Shown: piece after piece, positions 1 through 5,213 of the stretch
Numbering within the stretch: the first letter of the stretch is position 1
Layout: the number at the start of each line of letters is the position of its first letter
NCBI GenBank assembly: GCA_026417195.1
Contig: JAOADS010000108.1
Span: forward strand, 1 to 7,555
Length of the DNA stretch: 7,555 nucleotides
Reading direction: 5' to 3'
From: Ignavibacteria bacterium
GTDB lineage: Bacteria; Bacteroidota; Ignavibacteria; Tepidaquicellales; OLB5
Translations under genes and position numbers: made by a program
The notes under the pieces: model-generated
Database searches by the model: none
What the model was told of the DNA's origin: nothing
What the model saw: the letters and a program-made list of their open reading frames with translations, nothing else

Positions 1-53
1 ATAAATCAGGTATAATTAATTAACTAATCTAAATTTAAATTATTTAAAAAATT

Positions 54-143
54 ATGAACATAATTAAAATCTTAAAAATTTTAAGCATAGTTGCTTCTAC
101 AGTTGTAACAGTTATGGATATAATTAATAAGAAAAAAAGGTAA
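54..143 (+). CDS. Possible 29-residue hydrophobic, basic-tailed peptide
   Basis: An ATG at 54 opens a 29-codon frame ending in TAA. The peptide starts MNIIKILKIL, continues with a hydrophobic stretch rich in I, V, S and T (about residues 8-24), and ends in the basic tail NKKKR. One membrane-spanning or amphipathic helix plus a positive tail is the general look of small membrane peptides, including some type I toxin peptides. There is no Shine-Dalgarno sequence, and the start lies inside a short inverted repeat (50-65) that could mask it in RNA. AT-rich DNA readily yields such frames by chance, so this is tentative and I assign no function. Confidence 0.2.
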   Translation: MNIIKILKILSIVASTVVTVMDIINKKKR

Positions 144-324
144 TCTCATGAATACAACAAAGCGTCTGACACGTTATTTGAAAAAAAAATAAACACAGAG
201 AAATTGAACATGAAAAATTATTTAAAATTAAACATAGAATCTCAAACATACCTTCCCTACCTTTACCATCAGAGCATGGGAGTAGCCACTTCAAAACTTT
301 GCCCTCCCTAATACATGCCCACCC

Positions 325-386
325 CCGTTAACCTGCTCCGGGAAAACGATTTTGCAGCCAGCCAGACCGGAGCCGGGTTAAAACGG
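325..386 (+). other. GC-rich imperfect hairpin upstream of the operon
   Basis: CCGTTAACC (325-333) pairs with GGTT (376-379) and AACGG (382-386), leaving an AA bulge at 380-381. CTCCGG (336-341) pairs with CCGGAG (367-372) across a TG/CCG internal loop. This gives about 15 base pairs around a 25-nt loop, which itself contains AAAA-CGA-TTTT (343-353). The stem stands out against the AT-rich surroundings and ends 55 nt before the first ATG, so it could be a structured 5' UTR, a small RNA or a mobile palindromic repeat. No U-run follows, so it is not a typical intrinsic terminator. Confidence 0.55.
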
Positions 387-426
387 CGTAATGTAATGAA
401 AACAAAATATTATAAAACTTAAAAAC

Positions 427-435
427 AAAGGAGGT
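427..435 (+). promoter_or_regulatory. Strong Shine-Dalgarno sequence (AAAGGAGGT)
   Basis: AAAGGAGGT ends five bases before the ATG at 441 and fixes that start. Only one other gene here, at 3048, has so strong a site. Confidence 0.85.
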
Positions 436-440
436 TTAAA

Positions 441-1340
441 ATGAATTTCAACTCTAACTCTTTTCAGATTTCCGGATCACTCGCACTTCTGCAGTTCAGT
501 ACAGAATTTCAGGACAGTCTGGATTACATATCAGGCGGAGAAGCTCTGAATAAAAAATACGTGGACATAAGGGAAATAAGTGAGTCTGGATCTGTCAATG
601 ACATACTTTTTAAAAACATCTCTCCATACTTCATATTTTTCTCTGACGGAGACCTGTTAACCGGAGCAAAACAAAACAGGGTTCTTAACACTTCCGTATT
701 CCTTAAGCCGGAGTCAGAAAAAATTATCCCTGTAAGCTGTATTGAAAGAGGCAGATGGTATCGAAAAAGCAATAGCTTTGAGTATGAATCCGATATAATA
801 CCTTTTGACTTAAAAAAATTAAAATTTGGAAATGTATCAGAAAGACTCAGAAGTTCAGGTAAACACTATGCTTATCAAAGTCTGGTCTGGGATAAAGTTA
901 GTGAATATTCTGATAAGTTAAGGGTGGAATCAGAAACTGAAGATCTCAGAGAAATCCTCAACAGGTCAAATAAAAAACTAGATCAGGATATCAGATCGTT
1001 CACAACTGACAGTAATTCAAACGGACTGGTTGTGTTTTTTAACTCCGAACCAGTGCTTGTTGAATTATATAACAGGAAAGACATATATGCTGAATATTTC
1101 ACGAAAATCCTGAAATCTGTTCTCTGGGATTATGAACCAAAACACATAAAAGAAAAAAAGGAGCTGGATAAACATGAAGCAGAAAGAATACTTACTGCAG
1201 TTTTCAATAAAGTTAGAAATTTAAACTATGAAACCTTCCCCGGAGCAGCCGAAGGAACTGAAAAAAGATATAAGAACAAATTCTCATTTTATCAGCTTGA
1301 ATACAATCATCAGATAGTTCACTCTGTTATTTATACATAA
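441..1340 (+). CDS. ARPP-1/DUF6569-like protein
   Basis: This 299-residue cytosolic-looking protein has no signal peptide or membrane segment. Residues 70-85 read GDLLTGAKQNRVLNTS, and residues 97-106 read PVSCIERGRW. From memory these paired motifs, the alpha/beta layout and the roughly 300-residue length are characteristic of the ARPP-1 family (DUF6569), whose name refers to association with ADP-ribosylglycohydrolase and rhodanese/phosphatase domains. The biochemical role of that family is not settled as far as I know. The last 60 or so residues (KHIKEKKELDKHEAERI onward) are a charged helical tail. The start is set by the AAAGGAGGT site. A 44-nt gap separates it from the next gene on the same strand, so it may head the operon that contains the cas genes. 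It could also be an unrelated neighbour, because the family is not a known CRISPR component. Confidence 0.75.
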   Translation: MNFNSNSFQISGSLALLQFSTEFQDSLDYISGGEALNKKYVDIREISESGSVNDILFKNISPYFIFFSDGDLLTGAKQNRVLNTSVFLKPESEKIIPVSCIERGRWYRKSNSFEYESDIIPFDLKKLKFGNVSERLRSSGKHYAYQSLVWDKVSEYSDKLRVESETEDLREILNRSNKKLDQDIRSFTTDSNSNGLVVFFNSEPVLVELYNRKDIYAEYFTKILKSVLWDYEPKHIKEKKELDKHEAERILTAVFNKVRNLNYETFPGAAEGTEKRYKNKFSFYQLEYNHQIVHSVIYT

Positions 1341-1384
1341 GCTGAAGTCATCTTGAAAAAAATCAAAAACTAAATTTAAAAAAT

Positions 1385-1660
1385 ATGATAACAATATTAA
1401 TACTTTTAATCACGTTAGACATCGCTTTATATTATCATGAATCAATGAATAAGAATAAAAAAGACTACCATTTTATCAGTCCGGCTGAATATGAAAATGA
1501 AGAAGATTCAACTCAGGCTGAAGCCGAGACGCAAGAAGATTTGAATGAAAATGATGAAAAACCCGAAGAGCGAACCCCTGATGAAGATACTGAAAAACGT
1601 GCCAGACCAGAAATGCCTCCGCCTTCGGAGCCTAACAATCAGGCAATCCTCAATATTTAA
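1385..1660 (+). CDS. Small protein with N-terminal membrane anchor and acidic tail
   Basis: The product is 91 residues and unrecognised. Residues 2-17 (ITILILLITLDIALYY) are hydrophobic, broken only by D12, and look like a short membrane anchor. A lysine-containing segment (NKNKK, 22-26) follows, so by the positive-inside rule the tail should face the cytoplasm. Residues 35-82 carry 20 Asp/Glu against five Lys/Arg, then a PPP run, and look disordered. The stop codon is six nucleotides before the ATG of the divergent cas1, indicating co-transcription. No Shine-Dalgarno is visible, only an A-rich leader with AAAACTAA at 1366-1373. An acidic tail could bind a basic surface or mimic DNA, but that is conjecture. 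A cleaved signal peptide is less likely because no cleavage motif is evident. Confidence 0.65.
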   Translation: MITILILLITLDIALYYHESMNKNKKDYHFISPAEYENEEDSTQAEAETQEDLNENDEKPEERTPDEDTEKRARPEMPPPSEPNNQAILNI

Positions 1661-1666
1661 AGTCAC

Positions 1667-2707
1667 ATGAAGAGAAACTGTTACATATTTTCCGATACCA
1701 TAGTAAAAAGAAGAAACAACTCCATCTGCATACAGACTGTGAAACAAGTTGGCAACCCGGCTGCAGATCAGGACATACTATCCGGTATGAGAAATAATTA
1801 TTATGAGGTTCTCGATAGCAGGATATATCCGATAGAAAACATTAATGCAGTATATTCATATGGCAGTATTAATTTTAACTCAAAGCTGCTAGCACTTATT
1901 GGGAAACACGGCATACCCATGCATATTTTTAATCAGGAAGGAAGTTACAGAGGTACATTTTATCCTTCCAGTCATCTTGATTCAGTGAATATACTTCTTA
2001 AACAGGCTAAGGTTGTTTCAGACAGTAACGTGAAAAACAGGATTTCAAAGAAAATAATAACTGCCTATCTGCTGAACACATTAATGAATCTTAAATATCA
2101 TAACTCAAGAGGCTCAAATTTGAGAGATCATATATCATTACTTATGGACACAAGAGAATCACTGAAATATGTTTCTGATGAAGACTCTATACATGAAATT
2201 TATCTGAAAATCAGACACGTTCAGGAAGAAACCTGGGAGGAAATAATCTTGGTAGAGAAATGCTATTTTGAGTATGTTCTTAAAGAAATATTAACAGCTT
2301 TGAAAAATTTTGCGAACATGATGATGAATTCAGTCTGTCTTACTGAAATTTATAGATCTGGACTTGATCAGAGAATTAGCTTTTTGAAAAGTTCTCGAAA
2401 CCTTGCAGAGGACATAAAAATAATCTTTGAGCCTATTGTAAGTGACAGACTTATATTCAGATTATTACAACACAGGATGATAACCTCTTGTGATTTCCAG
2501 AAATTCAGTAACATTATGGCAATGAAGGAAGATGCAAGGAAACTCTTTATCAAAGAATTTGATATGAGACTGTTTGTAGCAAAATATGATAAAAGTTTAA
2601 ATATACATCTTCCTGTAGCAACAATAATAGCTAAAGAATTTGAAAAACTGAAGAAATTTATTATAGAAGAGGAAGATTATGAACCTTATACCATCACGGA
2701 AAATTAA
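1667..2707 (+). CDS. cas1: Divergent Cas1 paralogue lacking most catalytic residues
   Basis: This 346-residue protein has the Cas1 layout. There is an N-terminal beta domain (CYIFSD at 5-10, AVYSYGSINF at 61-70, GIPMHIFN at 82-89) and a helical C-terminal lobe with SVCLTEIYR (222-230). Aligned by hand to the canonical Cas1 downstream through a shared Trp (W190 here, W195 there), the catalytic Glu becomes Y179 and the His becomes K241. Of the acidic pair only D249 remains, the second position being I252. The loop after the His position is about four residues shorter, the conserved Gly before Asn-Ser is replaced (NFAN, 214-217), and the basic HKRLNRR segment near the C-terminus is not conserved. 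The frame is intact and the gene overlaps cas2 by 29 nt. In canonical Cas1 these residues hold the metal for spacer integration, so this copy is probably inactive as an integrase and may be a structural or regulatory partner. It is unlikely to be a pseudogene, since there is no frameshift or premature stop. Confidence 0.88.
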   Translation: MKRNCYIFSDTIVKRRNNSICIQTVKQVGNPAADQDILSGMRNNYYEVLDSRIYPIENINAVYSYGSINFNSKLLALIGKHGIPMHIFNQEGSYRGTFYPSSHLDSVNILLKQAKVVSDSNVKNRISKKIITAYLLNTLMNLKYHNSRGSNLRDHISLLMDTRESLKYVSDEDSIHEIYLKIRHVQEETWEEIILVEKCYFEYVLKEILTALKNFANMMMNSVCLTEIYRSGLDQRISFLKSSRNLAEDIKIIFEPIVSDRLIFRLLQHRMITSCDFQKFSNIMAMKEDARKLFIKEFDMRLFVAKYDKSLNIHLPVATIIAKEFEKLKKFIIEEEDYEPYTITEN

Positions 2708-3023
2708 CTTTCTGGAGCCTGATGAAGAAGAATTTACACTATCACATAAAAACAAAATGTATTTCATACTTGCATATGACATAACAAAACCCAGAAGACT
2801 CACAAAGACACTTAAGATCTGCAGGAAATATCTTAACTGGGTTCAGAAATCAGTCTTTGAAGGTCATTTAACCGAAACTCAGTACAAATCCCTGATGAAA
2901 GAAATCCAGAAGGTTATAAAGCCGGACGAAGACTCTGTGATTACATACTGCATCAATGACGTACATTATTTACAAAAAGAAGTTACCGGAATAGAAAAAA
3001 ACGAACTAAGCATATTAATTTAA
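2679..3023 (+). CDS. cas2: Cas2, first copy
   Basis: Cas2 is a small ferredoxin-fold protein that dimerises and bridges Cas1 dimers in the integrase. The core begins at residue 27: MYFILAYDI has the conserved Asp of the first beta strand, followed by KPRRL, NWVQKSVFEG and a C-terminal strand region. By ungapped hand alignment about 43 of 88 core residues match the second Cas2. The ATG at 2679 has GAGG six bases upstream (2669-2672) and overlaps the end of cas1 by 29 nt, giving a 26-residue N-terminal extension with IPSRKIN at 4-10. An internal ATG at 2757 would give an 88-residue protein of ordinary Cas2 size but lacks a ribosome site. I favour 2679, with some doubt about the start. Confidence 0.93.
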   Translation: MNLIPSRKINFLEPDEEEFTLSHKNKMYFILAYDITKPRRLTKTLKICRKYLNWVQKSVFEGHLTETQYKSLMKEIQKVIKPDEDSVITYCINDVHYLQKEVTGIEKNELSILI

Positions 3024-3031
3024 AAACTAAC

Positions 3032-3040
3032 AAAGGAGGT
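3032..3040 (+). promoter_or_regulatory. Strong Shine-Dalgarno sequence (AAAGGAGGT)
   Basis: AAAGGAGGT lies seven bases before the ATG at 3048. It suggests the Cys-rich mini-protein is translated more strongly than its A-rich-leader neighbours. Confidence 0.85.
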
Positions 3041-3047
3041 AAATCAA

Positions 3048-3239
3048 ATGAAAAAAGAATACCTGATCAGATTTAAAATGTATTGTGAAGTCTGTGAGAA
3101 ATACAGGGATTTCGATTTGGTGTGTGAATCAGAATTGGAATATTATCTTAAGAAAGACGAACTGGAAAATGCAAATGACATAATGTGTAACATGTGTCCT
3201 GAATGTGATCCGTCCAATCCAAGAAATAAATTAAATTAA
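3048..3239 (+). CDS. Small Cys-rich, zinc-ribbon-like protein
   Basis: This is a 63-residue unrecognised protein. It carries C13-x2-C16 and C47-x2-C50-x2-C53, plus C26 between them. Two CxxC knuckles about 30 residues apart are the usual four-ligand zinc-ribbon arrangement; the extra cysteines could be alternative ligands. The segment between them (LEYYLKKDELENANDI) is charged and probably helical. It follows the first cas2 by 24 nt on the same strand and has one of only two strong Shine-Dalgarno sequences in the window, which supports real translation. Zinc ribbons often bind nucleic acids or proteins, so an accessory or regulatory role at the adaptation locus is plausible but unproven. I know of no Cas family that it matches. 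Confidence 0.72.
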   Translation: MKKEYLIRFKMYCEVCEKYRDFDLVCESELEYYLKKDELENANDIMCNMCPECDPSNPRNKLN

Positions 3240-3264
3240 TCAACATTAAATTTAACATAAAAAT

Positions 3265-3537
3265 ATGGACAAAAATTTTAAACTAACATACTGTCATGAT
3301 CCGGAAAACAACGAAACAAACGAGATGCAGATCATAAAAAACGCTAACTATCCCGTGGATATAAATTTTTCAATGAATATAGATGATATTGAATATTACT
3401 CATTCAAAAAGGCAGCGGAACCGTTTTCTACACTGGTGATAACTTTAACAAACCAGGTAGATAAAATTAAAATTGAGGTCAATAAGAAACTTTATTATCC
3501 GTACTCAGATATCATAAACGAAGAACCAATAGTGTAA
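3265..3537 (+). CDS. Small protein of unknown function, beta-rich
   Basis: The product is 90 residues, with no signal peptide and no motif that I recognise. The first 30 residues are polar and Asn-rich. From residue 33 the sequence looks like alternating beta strands (INFSMNI, EYYSFKK, TLVITLT, KIKIEVNKKLYY). The central YSFKKAAEPFSTLV resembles YSIRKTLEMTSTFV in the next gene, so the two may be distant tandem paralogues. It sits 25 nt after the Cys-rich gene and 29 nt before its possible paralogue on the same strand. There is no Shine-Dalgarno; the start is preceded by an A-rich leader (CATAAAAAT), as is common in Bacteroidota. I assign no function. Confidence 0.65.
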   Translation: MDKNFKLTYCHDPENNETNEMQIIKNANYPVDINFSMNIDDIEYYSFKKAAEPFSTLVITLTNQVDKIKIEVNKKLYYPYSDIINEEPIV

Positions 3538-3566
3538 ATAATTTTTAAAACTAAAAAAACAAAAAA

Positions 3567-3869
3567 ATGGAAAAATTAAATAAAACACCTATAAGAAGAA
3601 TATCCAGAAAGTCTAACGAAGAACCCGCAAAGACTTCTGAACTGGAAACCTTTGAAATCAATTCTGTTGATGACATGGAACTTGAGATAAACATAAAAAA
3701 AGACGGACAGGTTTACTCTATCAGAAAGACACTTGAGATGACAAGTACGTTTGTTGAGATGAAGCTTTACTATATACCTCTCAGGCTTGAGCTGTATATA
3801 GAGAAACTAAATGACATAATGTATCCAGACGGGAAATATTTTCCTGAAGATTATCCGGAACCGCTTTGA
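3567..3869 (+). CDS. Small protein of unknown function, coupled to canonical cas1
   Basis: This 100-residue product has a basic N-terminal tail (TPIRRISRK, 7-15) followed by an acidic beta-rich core (MELEINIKK, YSIRKTLEMTSTFVEMKLYY, RLELYIEKL) and a Pro/Asp-rich C-terminus. The core pattern YS[IF][RK]Kxx-E-xx-ST-[FL]V is shared with the preceding small protein. Its TGA stop overlaps the TTG start of the canonical cas1 (TTGA, 3866-3869), so cas1 is probably translated by ribosomes finishing this gene. The leader has AAAACTAA at 3547-3554 but no Shine-Dalgarno. Tight coupling suggests a function linked to adaptation. I do not recognise the family. Confidence 0.72.
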   Translation: MEKLNKTPIRRISRKSNEEPAKTSELETFEINSVDDMELEINIKKDGQVYSIRKTLEMTSTFVEMKLYYIPLRLELYIEKLNDIMYPDGKYFPEDYPEPL

Positions 3870-4939
3870 AAAATAACATCTACATATTTTCAAACTCTGT
3901 TTTGAGGCGGAAAGATAATTCATTTACAATTGAGCAGATCCCGGATACTGAAACTCAGTGTGAAGCTGATATTTACGAAAGAGAATCTGATAATGTAATT
4001 CTGCCATCAAGGAAAATAAACGGAGTATCTAAAAAACATATACCGGCTGAGTCAGTTGAGGCATTCTATACATTCGGGCATATAAGGTTCAGCTCGGAAT
4101 TCTGTAACTGTTGTCAGCATTACGGGATACCGGTTCATATTTTCAACTATTACGGTAAATACATAGGTAGCTTTATCCCAAAAAATGATGAATCATCCGG
4201 AAAAATAATATTGCTTCAGTCTGCTTTTTATTTTACTGAAGAGAAAAGACTTGAAGTTGCCAGAGAATTCATAGAAGCTGCTGCAAGGAATTCAGTTGAA
4301 AACCTGAATACACATTTTTATGCAGGTGCTGATTTAGAGGAGCACATCATAAAAATAAATAATCTGAGGAATAACATAAAAGACGCATCATCAGTACAGG
4401 AACTGATGGGGATTGAGGGAAATATAAAGGCTGTTTATTACGACTCGTGGAAAAAATTTCTCAGACAGGAGACACGATTTGAAAAAAGAATTAAAAATCC
4501 ACCCGAAGGAATGATAAATTCCCTGATATCCTACGGCAACAGTGTTCTCTACTCAGTCTGCCTCACTGAAATCCACAGAACGAGATTAAATCCCTTTATC
4601 GGTTTCCTGCATGAAACGGGAGACGGAAAACACTCCCTTGCATTTGACATATCTGAAATATTCAAGCCGGTTATAGTTGACAAAGTTATATTCAGAGTTA
4701 TAAACCTCAACATGCTTAACGAAAACGACTTCAGGCATACTGAAAACGGTATGCTTATGAAAGACAAAGCAAAAAGGAAATTCATCGAAGAATTTGAAAA
4801 CAGACTTAAAACGGTCATAACTCATAAAAGGCTTAACAGGAGAGTGTCATACAGATCGTTAATCAGGATGGAATGTTACAACCTTATTAATTACATTACC
4901 GGGAAATTAACAAAATATGAATCATACAGAAGTACCTGA
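3866..4939 (+). CDS. cas1: Cas1 integrase, canonical copy
   Basis: This 357-residue protein is the metal-dependent integrase of CRISPR adaptation, which inserts new spacers at the leader end of the array. The N-terminal beta domain contains IYIFSN (5-10) and GIPVHIFNYYG (87-97). The helical lobe contains GIEGNI with E184, GNSVLYSVCLTEIHRTRLNP, FLHE with H249, and SLAFDISEIFKP with D261 and E264. Those positions match the Glu, His and acidic metal ligands of known Cas1 proteins. A basic stretch, HKRLNRRVSYR (320-330), follows near the C-terminus. The motif set resembles type I-B/III Cas1. Residues 25-60 form a longer N-terminal loop than I expect, containing LPSRKIN (46-52). The start is TTG, overlapping the previous stop as TTGA, which implies translational coupling. 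The 3' end overlaps cas2 by 23 nt. Confidence 0.96.
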   Translation: MKNNIYIFSNSVLRRKDNSFTIEQIPDTETQCEADIYERESDNVILPSRKINGVSKKHIPAESVEAFYTFGHIRFSSEFCNCCQHYGIPVHIFNYYGKYIGSFIPKNDESSGKIILLQSAFYFTEEKRLEVAREFIEAAARNSVENLNTHFYAGADLEEHIIKINNLRNNIKDASSVQELMGIEGNIKAVYYDSWKKFLRQETRFEKRIKNPPEGMINSLISYGNSVLYSVCLTEIHRTRLNPFIGFLHETGDGKHSLAFDISEIFKPVIVDKVIFRVINLNMLNENDFRHTENGMLMKDKAKRKFIEEFENRLKTVITHKRLNRRVSYRSLIRMECYNLINYITGKLTKYESYRST

Positions 4940-5213
4940 AGGGAAAGTGTTTTATATAGCAGTTTACGACATCGCAAATCCCCGCAGATTGCCAAGGGTT
5001 CTGAAAATATTCAGGAAATATATGAACTGGGTTCAGAACTCTGCATTTGAAGGAGAATTAAACGCGAAACAATATCAGGCTCTTAAAAAAGAATTACAAA
5101 AGGTAATAAATAATGAAGCTGATTCGATAATATTTTATCATGCAGAAGAACAAAAACACATAGGTAAAAAAATCATTGGCAGAGAAAAAAACGAAATCAC
5201 ACAGTATTTATGA
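4917..5213 (+). CDS. cas2: Cas2, second copy
   Basis: This is a 98-residue Cas2 of ordinary size, the bridging subunit of the Cas1-Cas2 integrase. The first strand FYIAVYDI carries the conserved Asp. ANPRRL, the helix LKIFRKY, NWVQNSAFEGEL and the C-terminal GREKNEITQYL follow. It lacks the 26-residue extension of the other copy, with only about ten residues before the core. The ATG at 4917 lies within the end of the canonical cas1 (23-nt overlap), and its stop overlaps the next start as ATGA, so cas1, cas2 and the TPR gene look translationally linked. About half of the core residues match the first Cas2, so the two chains could in principle form mixed dimers; that is inference. Confidence 0.95.
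   Translation: MNHTEVPEGKVFYIAVYDIANPRRLPRVLKIFRKYMNWVQNSAFEGELNAKQYQALKKELQKVINNEADSIIFYHAEEQKHIGKKIIGREKNEITQYL

Larger units (their letters stand above)
1..440. other. Upstream intergenic region without a convincing gene
   Basis: This stretch is very AT-rich for its first 250 bases and becomes distinctly GC-richer from about 300 to 390. The AT-rich part has short perfect inverted repeats: AATTATG/CATAATT (50-56 and 59-65) and CTTAAAA/TTTTAAG (71-77 and 79-85). A weak hairpin can be drawn at 257-285 and a strong one at 325-386. Frame 3 from 54 to 422 has only two internal stops (141-143 and 309-311), so a decayed short gene is possible, but its translation resembles nothing I recognise. 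I see no clear sigma-70 or Bacteroidota-type promoter, although transcription of the downstream operon probably begins here. Confidence 0.6.

Noticed and set aside
148..192. 14-codon frame starting ATGAATACAACA
   Set aside because: It is too short, has no ribosome site and encodes a low-complexity basic peptide; expected by chance.
257..285. Weak hairpin CTAC/GTAG with CCAT/ATGG
   Set aside because: Only two four-base stems separated by an asymmetric internal loop; not distinguishable from chance.
300..400. Group II intron domain V, retron or tracr-like RNA in the GC-rich stretch
   Set aside because: The domain V signature is absent, there is no reverse transcriptase gene in the window, and nothing here is complementary to the CRISPR repeat.
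315..422. 35-codon frame spanning the GC-rich hairpin
   Set aside because: No Shine-Dalgarno precedes it, and the base pairing explains the sequence better than coding does. I do not recognise the peptide.
1508..1747. Reverse-strand frame opposite the acidic small protein and the start of cas1
   Set aside because: It is antisense to two better-supported genes and its composition mirrors their codons, so it is a shadow.
4549..4825. Two reverse-strand frames opposite the canonical cas1
   Set aside because: They lie wholly inside a strongly conserved cas1 catalytic region and have no independent support.
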